Source of the DNA: Bdellovibrionales bacterium
GTDB lineage: Bacteria > Bdellovibrionota > Bdellovibrionia > Bdellovibrionales > UBA1609
DNA: 64,000 bases
Assembly: GCA_019637855.1 (NCBI GenBank)
Contig: JAHBUX010000001.1
Location: 333,337-397,336, forward strand
Reading direction: 5' to 3'
Shown in pieces: positions 9,038 through 16,984 of this stretch (positions are counted from its first letter, which is position 1; each line of letters begins with the position of its first letter). The position numbers and the translations under genes were made by a program. The notes under the pieces were generated by a model that made no database searches, was not told where the DNA came from, and saw nothing but the letters and a program-made list of their open reading frames with translations.

Positions 9038-9901
9038 ATGACTAAAAGGCTTTTCGGTCTTTTCCTCCTGTTCTTTAGTCCAGTGGCGGCCCTTGCCGGC
9101 GAAGTGATGTTCGAGGGCTATTACGTAATTAAACTGGAGGGCAAGCCCATAGGCTATTCCATCCAGCGTTTTGAATTCGATCCGAAAGCCAAAATGTTCG
9201 ACAGCATCTCTTTCGTGCGCACCAAGTTCGGCGGCAAAACCAGCCAAGAGAGCTTGCGTGCTCGCGCCAACGATAAGTTCGAACCAGTGTCTTACCAGTA
9301 CACTTCGCAGATTGATAACCAGCTGATGTCTATCGACGCCACCTTTAAAGGCGAAACGATGACACTGCTGAAGCACGACGGAAAGTCACCGACCGCTAAG
9401 AAAGAGACGTACAAAATCCCTAAGAACACTTTCTTGAGCACCTTTCTCGTCTACAAATTGATGCAGAACAAGCTCGCCCTGAACGAAGTCTACAAATATA
9501 GCGGTATCGCCGAAGAAGAAGGCGCCTCCTACTGGGGTAAAGCGTGGCTCGAGTCGAGGACAGAAAGAGGACCCTACACTGTTTTTCGCGTCGTGAACTC
9601 CTTCAAGGGCGAAAAGTTCATCTCGATGTTGGCCGCCGTCCCTGATCCTAAGCGCGCCGACTTCTTTATCAAAGGAGAAGCTCTCTCCAGCAACTCTCCC
9701 GCTAAGAATGTCGAAGTTGAATTGGTGGACACTCCGCAAAAGGCCACGGAAGGTCAGTTGGTACCGAACAAAATTCTGATCACCCTGTTTGGAACTATGC
9801 CCACGGGCAAAGTGAATATGCTCACCTCTCCGCCGCCGAAGATGATTCCTTCGCCCGTTCCCGCGCAAACCGCGCCGGAGCCAGCAGCCAAAGAAGAGTA
9901 G
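9038..9901 (+). CDS. Exported protein of unknown function
   Basis: A 287-aa protein starting at the ATG at 9038, chosen because a signal peptide follows at once (MTKRLFGLFLLFFSPVAALA). The body (GEVMFEGYYVIKLEGKPIGYS...) looks beta-rich and ends in a Pro/Ala-rich tail (PSPVPAQTAPEPAAKEE). The pattern of a periplasmic beta-sandwich with G-x-P-I-G-Y near the N-terminus recalls DUF3108-like proteins; this is a weak resemblance. It sits immediately upstream of the two permease genes (1-nt gap) and is probably co-transcribed with them. Confidence 0.65.
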   Translation: MTKRLFGLFLLFFSPVAALAGEVMFEGYYVIKLEGKPIGYSIQRFEFDPKAKMFDSISFVRTKFGGKTSQESLRARANDKFEPVSYQYTSQIDNQLMSIDATFKGETMTLLKHDGKSPTAKKETYKIPKNTFLSTFLVYKLMQNKLALNEVYKYSGIAEEEGASYWGKAWLESRTERGPYTVFRVVNSFKGEKFISMLAAVPDPKRADFFIKGEALSSNSPAKNVEVELVDTPQKATEGQLVPNKILITLFGTMPTGKVNMLTSPPPKMIPSPVPAQTAPEPAAKEE

Positions 9902-9902
9902 C

Positions 9903-10826
9903 GTGCTCAGATACTGCGCCCATCGGCTCGGCTTTATGCTGCTCTCTTTGGCCGGAGTGATCACGCTGTGTTTTTTCCTGATTCATCTCGTACCCGGTGA
10001 TCCTGTCGACACTTTGCTTGGCGAGCAGGCGGCCCTAGAAGACAAAAACAACTTGCGGAGAGAGCTCGGACTGGATCAACCTCTCTCAACACAATTTGTC
10101 CACTATCTTTCCGGCCTGGCCCAATTCGATCTCGGTCGCTCTCTGCGCACCCGTTATCCGGTAATGCAAGAGATCACCGATCACTTCCCCGCCACCTTTC
10201 AACTTGCACTTACCGCAATGGTAATTGCGGTGGTTTGGGGATTGCCGCTCGGAGTTTGGGCCGCGGTTCGAGCCGGGAGAGCCTGGGATCATTTTGCCAA
10301 TGCGATTTCATTGCTAGGTATGAGTGTGCCCGGAGTATTTCTAGGCCCCGCGCTGATCTACATCTTTGCGATTCGTTTGGATTGGTTCCCCGTATCTGAT
10401 CGTGGCGGCCTGGAACATGTCGTGCTACCTGCCCTCAGTCTGGCACTGCCTTTAGGCGCTGTAATCGTAAAGATGACTCGGGCCGCGATGCTAGAAATCC
10501 TGCGTGACGATTACATGCGCACGGCGCGAGCTAAAGGCGTATCGGAATTTCGCTTGTATTTTAGGCACGGCTTGCGCAACGCCATGATTCCAATCACCAC
10601 CATCATAGGTATTCAACTAGGCGCTCTGTTGACCGGAACCGTGATCACAGAAACCATCTTCGATTGGCCGGGCGTCGGCATGCTGCTGTTCGGTTCCATC
10701 CAGAGTCGGGACTACCCCTTGGTGCAGGGCTGCGTGCTCTTTGTCGCCTGCATCTATGTCTTTGTGAATCTATTGACCGATCTCACCTATGGCGTCGTCA
10801 ACCCGCGGGTAAGGCTGGCCGAATGA
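9903..10826 (+). CDS. Oligopeptide/dipeptide ABC transporter permease, OppB/DppB type
   Basis: A 307-aa inner-membrane permease with a GTG start preceded by AAGAAGAG. It shows the family's N-terminal signature (LVPGDPVDTLLGEQA ... LGLDQPLSTQF), about six membrane helices, and the EAA coupling motif region (RTARAKGVSEFRLYFRHGLRNA) that docks to the ATPase. The C-terminus VVNPRVRL is typical. It overlaps the next permease by ATGA. No ATPase or substrate-binding protein gene is in the visible operon, so these would have to be encoded elsewhere. The substrate is unknown; murein peptides are an attractive inference given nagZ downstream. Confidence 0.88.
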   Translation: MLRYCAHRLGFMLLSLAGVITLCFFLIHLVPGDPVDTLLGEQAALEDKNNLRRELGLDQPLSTQFVHYLSGLAQFDLGRSLRTRYPVMQEITDHFPATFQLALTAMVIAVVWGLPLGVWAAVRAGRAWDHFANAISLLGMSVPGVFLGPALIYIFAIRLDWFPVSDRGGLEHVVLPALSLALPLGAVIVKMTRAAMLEILRDDYMRTARAKGVSEFRLYFRHGLRNAMIPITTIIGIQLGALLTGTVITETIFDWPGVGMLLFGSIQSRDYPLVQGCVLFVACIYVFVNLLTDLTYGVVNPRVRLAE

Positions 10827-11635
10827 CCAATAAGTTGCGTAGCGGATTGATCATCGTCGGATTGATCACACTAGTCGGAGTCTTCGCGCCTTGGCTGTCG
10901 CCTTACAACCCACAGAAGATGTCGCTCAAGGACCGACTTGAAGGCCCTTCGTGGTCGCATCCATTGGGACTCGACGAAAACGGATCGGATATTCTCTCAC
11001 GGCTCCTATTCGGCGCACGTGTAAGCCTAAGTGTGGCGTGGAGTGTAGTTTTGATCAGCGCTGGTGTTGGACTGATCGTTGGGTCCTACGCCGCTTTTCG
11101 CGGAGGCTGGCCCGAGATGGTTCTTATGCGCGTCGTAGACATGGTGTACGCCTTCCCAAGTTTTTTATTGGCACTGGCGTTGGTTGCCATGCTTGGACCA
11201 GCATTAAGAAATCTTATTATTGCACTCTGCTTAACGTCATGGACCGGCTTTGCACGCCTAGTGCGCGGCGAAGTTTTACACCTCAAAGAGCGCGAGCATG
11301 TGCTCAATGCGAAAGCACTTGGAGCAGGAGGACTGCGCCAGATTGTTTTGCATATTTGGCCCAACCTCGCAGGTTTACTGCTTGTGCAAATGACGTTCGC
11401 GTTGGCCGGAACAGTGATCGCAGAATCGGGACTCAGCTTTTTAGGCTTAGGTGTTTCGCCCTCGACACCGACATGGGGGAGTTTGCTAAATTCTGGCCGG
11501 CGGGTGTTGGCTGAGGCGCCGCACGTGAGCTTTGCCGCTGGTAGTGCAATCATTCTCTTGGTTCTGGGTTTCAATCTGCTCGGCGATGGCCTGCGCGACC
11601 ACCTCGACCCTCGTCGAGTCCGCAACAGCAATTGA
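10823..11635 (+). CDS. Oligopeptide/dipeptide ABC transporter permease, OppC/DppC type
   Basis: A 270-aa inner-membrane permease starting at the ATG that overlaps the stop of the OppB-type gene (ATGA). It has the OppC N-terminal helix, the HPLGLDENGSDILSRLLFGAR signature region, several helices, the EAA motif (LNAKALGAGGLRQIVLHIWPN) and the characteristic ESGLSFLGLGVSPSTPTWG segment. The end (LGDGLRDHLDPR) is a family hallmark. It should form a heterodimer with the preceding permease. nagZ begins 15 nt downstream, suggesting one operon. Confidence 0.9.
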   Translation: MTNKLRSGLIIVGLITLVGVFAPWLSPYNPQKMSLKDRLEGPSWSHPLGLDENGSDILSRLLFGARVSLSVAWSVVLISAGVGLIVGSYAAFRGGWPEMVLMRVVDMVYAFPSFLLALALVAMLGPALRNLIIALCLTSWTGFARLVRGEVLHLKEREHVLNAKALGAGGLRQIVLHIWPNLAGLLLVQMTFALAGTVIAESGLSFLGLGVSPSTPTWGSLLNSGRRVLAEAPHVSFAAGSAIILLVLGFNLLGDGLRDHLDPRRVRNSN

Positions 11636-11650
11636 TTTCGATCCGCTTCG

Positions 11651-12772
11651 ATGGTGCAATTAGGAATGGTCGACAAACTCGGTCAATTGATGATTATCGG
11701 CGTTCGCGGTAAAACTCTTTCGCAAGATGAATGCGAATTCATCATCAAGAACAACATTGGTGGAGTGATCTTATTCGCCCGCAATGTCGAATCGCCGCAA
11801 CAAGTGCACGCTCTGTGCAGTCAGATTCAAAGTCTGCGACACAAGACACGCGATAAACTTCCGCTCTTCATCGGCGTCGACCAAGAGGGTGGCCGCGTGG
11901 CCCGCATGAAGGCGCCGTTCACCGAATGGCCACCTCTTTCTTACGTCGGTAAACTCGATTCGACCTCTGTCGCTTTTAAGTTCGCGTTTGCAATGGGCAC
12001 TGAGTTGCGCTCCGTAGGCGTGAATTTGGATTTCGCTCCTTGCGTGGACGTGTTCACCAATCCGAAGAACACCGTGATCGGCGATCGTTCTTTGAGCGTA
12101 GACCCAGAGCAGGTGGCTAAGCTGGCCTCCGCATTGGTGCGCGGCTATATCAAAAGCGGCATTATCCCCTGTGCAAAGCACTTCCCCGGACATGGCAACA
12201 CGCTTATCGATTCGCATGAAGACCTGCCGGTGGAAGATTCCGACTTGGAACATCTACGCAATGTGGAGATGGTGCCTTTTAAAAAGGTATTCCGCGCGCG
12301 CCTTGATATGGTGATGACCGCGCACATCAAGTTCCCAAAAGTGGACGATAAGTTCCCCGCCACACTGTCTGAGAAGTTCGTGAAGGACATCTTGCGCGGC
12401 GAATTGCGCTACCGCAATCTGATCATCACCGACGATTTGGATATGAAGGCTTTGGCCAAAAACTTTCCGGTGGCCGATATTCCGGTAATGGCCTTGCAAG
12501 CGGGTGTCGATCTCCTTTTGTATTGCAATAACTTCGATCACCCCGCCATCGCCATGGACGCTCTGACTAAAGCGGCAAAGGACCATAAATTGCCGGCCAA
12601 ACAGATCGACGAAAGCTACAATCGCGTCGTCGCTCTGAAAAAAGAGATGCTGGCCAATCCGGATCCAGAACCCTTCGATAAAGCCGCGCAGTGGATTGGC
12701 CACGCCGACCACAAGCGTTTGTCCGTGGCGATTCGCGAAGGCTCTGTCCCCGCCGATCTTTTAACCAGCTAG
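11651..12772 (+). CDS. nagZ: Beta-N-acetylhexosaminidase, glycoside hydrolase family 3
   Basis: A 373-aa GH3 enzyme of the NagZ type, which removes N-acetylglucosamine from anhydromuropeptides in the cytoplasm during peptidoglycan recycling. Visible landmarks are DQEGGRV (~residue 76), KHFPGHG (~177), the DSHEDLP loop carrying the His/Asp dyad, and ITDDLDM (~260) with the catalytic Asp. It has no signal peptide, as expected. The start is uncertain: the ATG at 11651 lacks a ribosome site and the in-frame ATG at 11666 has AGGA directly adjacent. The last 12 nt overlap the convergent regulator gene. Position after peptide permeases fits muropeptide salvage. Confidence 0.9.
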   Translation: MVQLGMVDKLGQLMIIGVRGKTLSQDECEFIIKNNIGGVILFARNVESPQQVHALCSQIQSLRHKTRDKLPLFIGVDQEGGRVARMKAPFTEWPPLSYVGKLDSTSVAFKFAFAMGTELRSVGVNLDFAPCVDVFTNPKNTVIGDRSLSVDPEQVAKLASALVRGYIKSGIIPCAKHFPGHGNTLIDSHEDLPVEDSDLEHLRNVEMVPFKKVFRARLDMVMTAHIKFPKVDDKFPATLSEKFVKDILRGELRYRNLIITDDLDMKALAKNFPVADIPVMALQAGVDLLLYCNNFDHPAIAMDALTKAAKDHKLPAKQIDESYNRVVALKKEMLANPDPEPFDKAAQWIGHADHKRLSVAIREGSVPADLLTS

Positions 12773-14218
12773 TCGATACCGAGTCCCGCGACCCTGAAAA
12801 CGTTTTTTCAAGCGACCCTGAGCTCTGGCTTTTTCTGCCCAACGTAAATATGTCGGCCGTGAGATCTCGAGCACTCGACAAGCTTCGTCCGCTCCAAATT
12901 CAGCCCCCAAAAACGACCTCATTAATCGATTCCAGATAAGATCTTCGGCCGGCGTTCTGTGTAAAGGCACCTCAAAAGCAAAGATCGGCTGTGCCTGCAG
13001 TCGGTACTCTCCGTTTTGGGCGGCCACAGAGAACGGAAGGCCATGCTCCTTTAACCAGGCGCGAGCACGCGACAACGTTTGGTGTACGCGGTTCGCAGAG
13101 GAGAACACATCAAAATGATCATTAGGAAACAGCTCCGCAAAAAGCACACCCAACCGCAATGGCCGATAAAAGTCCGTCAGCAAAGCTGCTGTTACTTTCA
13201 AAGCTGAAGGATTCGCAAGACCGACAGCGCCGGATTCGTGGATCTCCCCCGTGGTCAAATCCAACCACGGTTTTCCCTCACCGTTGTAACGAAACCCTCC
13301 TATAGGAAGTTCGCGACCAAGACGCTGCACCACTCTTTCACGAAAAGCGTGATGAGGAGTGCCGTAGATCAGATAACGAAAGCGCTCTTCATCAAAACGT
13401 ATTTGCAAACTATGGCGATCGAGATCTCGCACCGTCTCCCAGTGTCCGCGTTGAACCGCCTGTGGACGAAAGCGCTCAATCGGCTCCACATCCTGAGTAC
13501 GAAAGGCCTGTAGAATTGCGCGCCATTTCTCCGCATAAAGTTGGTCATTGGTACGCTCTCGTTCCAGCTGGCGCGAGCTGGCCTCAAGATCCTCCTCACT
13601 CTGCTGCCACCGACCGGAGAAAAGATGAATCTGTCCGCGGAGCTCCAAACTGTTGGCATACAAGCGTACCTGCCGCTGTTTGCGCGTGATTTCAACAACC
13701 GGACTGATAATCTGCAGAGCTTCTGAAAACTGCCCCGTGGCAATCAGCGCAGAACTTAAATTTACCTGCGCCACTAAGCTGGCGTAATCCTCCAAAGGCT
13801 CTTGCATATAGCGACGGAGGGCTGCGACGGCGCGCTCATAGTCCCACTTGGCCATCCAGGCGAAGGCACGAAACAGCTCCACTTCAGGAACCTGATCGGA
13901 AGTCAGAGGTTCAAGCAGCGTCAAAGCTTCATTCAAGGAGCCGTTGCGAGTGAGAAGTGCCGCATACTCCGCGATCTCGCGCGTGGAGGCAGGCTCCAAC
14001 CAGCGCTTTTTATCGGGACGAACCAAGGACGACAAAAGCTTCAAGCCGCGAGTAAACAGCCCAGCTCGACGGCAAATGACCGCCAGAGGTAGAAGCTGCG
14101 CACGCTCGAAAGACGTATCAGGTAAGCGATCTAAGGCTGAAGCGCAGAGATCCGCTCGGCCCGTGCGCAAATGCGCGTCCAGAACCTGCAGCAATCGATC
14201 GAAGTCCAAGGAGGTCAT
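12761..14218 (-). CDS. TPR-containing regulator with C-terminal winged-helix/HTH regions
   Basis: A 485-aa cytoplasmic protein. Residues ~1-245 are helical repeats of TPR type (QVNLSSALIATGQFSEALQII, LELRGQIHLFSGRWQQSEEDL). Residues ~285-400 look like an OmpR/BTAD-type winged helix (LTDFYRPLRLGVLFAELFPND, NRVHQTLSRARAWL). The end contains a classic helix-turn-helix (ADEACRVLEISRPTYLRWAEKA) and a basic tail. It is likely a transcription regulator that senses through protein-protein contacts. The gene ends within nagZ: the two stop codons overlap by 12 nt, so antisense interference is possible. Targets are unknown. Confidence 0.7.
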   Translation of the reverse strand: MTSLDFDRLLQVLDAHLRTGRADLCASALDRLPDTSFERAQLLPLAVICRRAGLFTRGLKLLSSLVRPDKKRWLEPASTREIAEYAALLTRNGSLNEALTLLEPLTSDQVPEVELFRAFAWMAKWDYERAVAALRRYMQEPLEDYASLVAQVNLSSALIATGQFSEALQIISPVVEITRKQRQVRLYANSLELRGQIHLFSGRWQQSEEDLEASSRQLERERTNDQLYAEKWRAILQAFRTQDVEPIERFRPQAVQRGHWETVRDLDRHSLQIRFDEERFRYLIYGTPHHAFRERVVQRLGRELPIGGFRYNGEGKPWLDLTTGEIHESGAVGLANPSALKVTAALLTDFYRPLRLGVLFAELFPNDHFDVFSSANRVHQTLSRARAWLKEHGLPFSVAAQNGEYRLQAQPIFAFEVPLHRTPAEDLIWNRLMRSFLGAEFGADEACRVLEISRPTYLRWAEKARAQGRLKKRFQGRGTRYRLAG

Positions 14219-14344
14219 GACTCTCTATCGATGTGAATGAACGTCAGCTAAAGGGCGAAGTCCCACAATGAAACACTTCTGATCAAAAATGTAAGTCGAA
14301 GGCCCAGTGATCCTTTGCCAAACTGATTTCACTAGGGGGGTTCT

Positions 14345-14779
14345 ATGAAAAAAACTATTTTAACAGCCGTGCTTCTTAGCTTTATGGCTGGTGTTCTTCC
14401 GGCCCAGGCTGCGCAACCGCTGCCTCAGCAAGTGAGCTATGTGAAAGAGCTGTATAAAACCGTTTTGCGGCGCACGCCTTCACAAAGTGAAGTGGATTAT
14501 TGGTCCAACGTGTATCGCAATGCACCTTTGACCTGCTACGAAATCACGCGTGTCTTTTTGCTCAGCGTGGAATCGCGCCAACTGCAGAATTCATTGGTTA
14601 CCGCAGATCTCGTTGTCTACCTGTACAGAGCCGCTTTTAACCGCACACCGGATTTAGCAGGAGCCAAATTTTGGTTAAGCTCCTTGGGTAAAGGCGTTTC
14701 ACGTTCACAATTGGTGAGCATATTCGCTAGCAGCCCTGAGGTCGGACAGCGCTGTATCGCTCGCGGTTTATTGCCTTAA
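14345..14779 (+). CDS. Exported DUF4214-domain protein
   Basis: A 144-aa protein with a strong ribosome site (AGGGGGG), a signal peptide (MKKTILTAVLLSFMAGVLPAQA) and two repeats of the DUF4214 helical unit (YVKELYKTVLRRTPSQSEVDYW and YLYRAAFNRTPDLAGAKFW). Such domains occur in surface-layer, haemolysin-like and cell-surface proteins, usually as accessory adhesion or structural units; the exact role is unknown. A conserved Cys follows each unit (LTCYEITRVFL, RCIARG). The following gene encodes a second, larger DUF4214 protein. Confidence 0.8.
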   Translation: MKKTILTAVLLSFMAGVLPAQAAQPLPQQVSYVKELYKTVLRRTPSQSEVDYWSNVYRNAPLTCYEITRVFLLSVESRQLQNSLVTADLVVYLYRAAFNRTPDLAGAKFWLSSLGKGVSRSQLVSIFASSPEVGQRCIARGLLP

Positions 14780-14781
14780 AT

Positions 14782-14796
14782 GTCTCAGGTTGAGAC
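14782..14796. promoter_or_regulatory. Perfect GTCTCA-N3-TGAGAC palindrome
   Basis: GTCTCA-GGT-TGAGAC, a perfect 6-bp inverted repeat. It starts 2 nt after the stop of the first DUF4214 gene and lies about 52 bp upstream of the second one's start. It is the best copy of the motif in this window. Confidence 0.4.
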
Positions 14797-14848
14797 GCTT
14801 CATTGCGAAGCAGCCCGAGGTGGGTGACAATGAACTGGGGTGAGGGTT

Positions 14849-15805
14849 ATGAATAGTTCCGGTCTAAGAGCAACTATGCGGTATGGGGCCGGGTTGCTTT
14901 TCGCCGTTATCGCTATTGGGCAAGCTTGTTCACAATCGGTTCCACATCCATCCACAATGGGTAAGGAACGATCGCACGCGCTAGCCGGTGGCAATGGTGA
15001 AGGTTATTCGGGTAAAGTCTACGTCGCCGAAATCAAAGGTAAGTTTTGCGACAACAATGAGCCAGATTCTTCAGAGATCTTGGCGGCGGTCGACGGATTC
15101 TATTATTTGCTGCGCGACAATTGCACGCAGCTGAATCCGCCTCCGATCCTCCCCGAAAACGAGGTGATCTACTCGCCGCAATCGCACGCTCTTCAATACC
15201 AGGGTCTGATTTATATCGATGAAGAGGTTTTGAACGGCACGGTGGCCATTATACCTCCTGCGCCCGTACCGCCGCAGGTCTCGCCAGCGCCAAAGCCCGC
15301 GCCAACACCAAGCCCCGTACCAACCACAAAACCGCCAGTAGCGACTCCTGCACCTAAACCCGCGACCGCTTCACCGCCGCCAGCGACTACGCCGGCGGTC
15401 ACTCCGCCCACAGCGCCTAAATCCGAAACTACGCCGCAAAGTTTGTATTTGACTCATCTGTTCGTGGACACTTTCGATCGCCAACCTGACAGTGCTGGCC
15501 TTAGCTATTGGTTGAGTGCCTACGAAAATCGCACTCACGGCTGCCAGAGCCTAACCCGCGCCTTTTTAATTGCGGCTGAGAACAAAACTCGATCGCGAGC
15601 CCTCAATGGCAGTGCCACACAGAAGAGAGCCTATATAAATCAGCTTTTCCGCGTGGTCCTGTGGCGCTCTCCTGATACGGCAGGCTTGAACTTCTGGAAC
15701 AATCAGTCCACCAGTGGCGCAATGACCATCACGCAGATTGAAGAGGCATTCCTAACTAGCGACGAGTTTAAATCTCTCTGCTCCAAAAAAGGATTGCGCT
15801 TCTAA
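14849..15805 (+). CDS. Exported Pro-rich DUF4214-domain protein
   Basis: A 318-aa protein. The ATG at 14849 is preferred because GGTGAGGG lies just upstream; a GTG at 14840 is in frame. An N-terminal hydrophobic segment (GAGLLFAVIAIGQACS) is a signal peptide; the Cys is not in a canonical lipobox. A short N-terminal domain with CDNNEPDSSE and CTQLNPPP follows, then a Pro/Ala/Thr-rich linker (about residues 135-195), then two DUF4214 units (LTHLFVDTFDRQPDSAGLSYW and INQLFRVVLWRSPDTAGLNFW). The linker resembles cell-wall or periplasm-spanning spacers. It is paralogous to the preceding gene. Confidence 0.78.
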   Translation: MNSSGLRATMRYGAGLLFAVIAIGQACSQSVPHPSTMGKERSHALAGGNGEGYSGKVYVAEIKGKFCDNNEPDSSEILAAVDGFYYLLRDNCTQLNPPPILPENEVIYSPQSHALQYQGLIYIDEEVLNGTVAIIPPAPVPPQVSPAPKPAPTPSPVPTTKPPVATPAPKPATASPPPATTPAVTPPTAPKSETTPQSLYLTHLFVDTFDRQPDSAGLSYWLSAYENRTHGCQSLTRAFLIAAENKTRSRALNGSATQKRAYINQLFRVVLWRSPDTAGLNFWNNQSTSGAMTITQIEEAFLTSDEFKSLCSKKGLRF

Positions 15806-15939
15806 GCGACCGCAGCCGCAAATAGTCACCGCCGTGAAGGCTTTACCCGCCGGTACACTCCTACACCAATACAACGCAGGCCCATAAGGGCATAGGCCTT
15901 GTACTCCTCCTGGCAGGAACTCTAGCAAGGATGCGAGTG

Positions 15940-16809
15940 ATGCGTTCTACAGTTTTTGTGATTCTCTCAATTATGGTGCACATGATGGCCGTAGCTGCGA
16001 TCGCGCTGAACCCTCAGCGCCTGAGCGAAACCGGCGTGCATGGTGCCGATATCGAGGTCGTCACGGGTGCTGAGTCGGAAGTTCCGGGTGCTGCTGATGC
16101 ACCGGCTGAAAAAGTAACTGAAGCCCCTCCCGCAGTACAACCAGTTGTGGAAAAACCTGTTGAGAAAGTGCAGAAGAAAGCGACTTCGAAGAAAATCGCT
16201 GTGAAAGCATTGCCGCCGAAACAAGACCCCGCTGAAGACAAAACGGAACCCGTTGTTGAACCCACTCCCGAGCCCGTCGCTGCCGCCGACCAAGCCCCCG
16301 AACAACTCGATCCCGTGATCGACGAAAATGTGCAAACTGCACCCGTTGCGCAACAGGAAGAAGCGCCGTCGACAACTCCTGTAGCGGCGGCCGCCGCCAG
16401 CACCGCCACGAAGGCTACTGCCACCGAAGACATCAATAGCCTCACGCAAGGCGGAGAGCTGGGCCAAGGTGGCGCCACCAAAGCCGGCGCTGTGGAGTAT
16501 ACCGAATTAAAACAAATGGACGGCAATCGTGGTCCGCTCTACCCGATGGCGGCTCGTCGTGAAAAACGTCAAGGCAATGTGGAATTGCGCTACCGCGTGA
16601 CCAAAGAAGGTCATGTGGCTGATGTGCAGGTTGAAACTAGCTCGGGTTCGGAAGATTTAGACAAAGAGGCCGTACGGGCTATCAGTAAGTTCCGCTTCGT
16701 CCCTGGCCAAGAAGGCTGGGCCCGTCACCCGGTGCAGTTCACCTTGAAAGGCGACACTGCCGAAGCACCCTCTCGCCTGCGCACCAAGGTCGGCGCGCAA
16801 GCTGAGTAA
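15940..16809 (+). CDS. TonB-family energy-transducer-like protein
   Basis: A 289-aa protein starting at the ATG at 15940, which has AAGGA nine bases upstream; the ATG at 15931 is only one base from that site. The layout is that of TonB: one N-terminal membrane helix (STVFVILSIMVHMMAVAAIAL), a Pro/Glu/Lys/Ala-rich periplasm-spanning region (~35-160), and a C-terminal TonB domain (~190-270) with PLYPMAARREKRQGNVELRYRV and the SSGSEDLDKEAVRAISKFRF signature. No exbB/exbD is adjacent. It could energise outer-membrane transport or be a TonB-like protein in gliding or secretion. The 130-nt upstream gap contains only an AGGCC/GGCCT hairpin. Confidence 0.8.
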   Translation: MRSTVFVILSIMVHMMAVAAIALNPQRLSETGVHGADIEVVTGAESEVPGAADAPAEKVTEAPPAVQPVVEKPVEKVQKKATSKKIAVKALPPKQDPAEDKTEPVVEPTPEPVAAADQAPEQLDPVIDENVQTAPVAQQEEAPSTTPVAAAAASTATKATATEDINSLTQGGELGQGGATKAGAVEYTELKQMDGNRGPLYPMAARREKRQGNVELRYRVTKEGHVADVQVETSSGSEDLDKEAVRAISKFRFVPGQEGWARHPVQFTLKGDTAEAPSRLRTKVGAQAE

Positions 16810-16816
16810 GCGAAAG

Positions 16817-16945
16817 CTATTCGCCGAAGAGTTCTTTTTTAGACTTAGTCGTGCCTTTGTTGCGATTGGCGGCTTTACGCTTCTTGCCCATTTTCGAAAC
16901 TTTGCGGCGGCGGCGAAATTTGGTTTTCTTGGTTTTTGAAGCCAT
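16817..16945 (-). CDS. 42-aa extremely basic small protein
   Basis: A short gene with an ATG at 16945, a good ribosome site (AAGGGAGTGAG) and a TAG at 16817-16819. The 42-residue product begins MASKTKKTKFRRRRKVSKMG and continues KKRKAANRNKGTTKSKKELFGE; over 40% of residues are Lys or Arg. Composition resembles small ribosome-associated or nucleic-acid-binding proteins such as Thx-type or bL34-like peptides, but it is neither by sequence. It is convergent with the TonB-like gene (stops 7 nt apart). I infer a nucleic-acid-binding role from charge only. Confidence 0.7.
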   Translation of the reverse strand: MASKTKKTKFRRRRKVSKMGKKRKAANRNKGTTKSKKELFGE

Positions 16946-16984
16946 TGAGCTCACTCCCTTTTCAATTTGAAACCGCGATAGCTA

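Noticed and set aside
12761-14218. Possible LuxR-type regulator
   Set aside because: The HTH is real, but the pattern of TPRs plus winged helix does not match the LuxR effector layout.
14219-14344. Possible riboswitch before the first DUF4214 gene
   Set aside because: I could not fold a known aptamer core; no GEMM-type (c-di-GMP) conserved elements are visible.
15235-15430. Pro/Ala/Thr-rich repetitive DNA, first suspected as a tandem repeat or CRISPR
   Set aside because: It is in frame within a protein and varies in unit length; it is a low-complexity linker.
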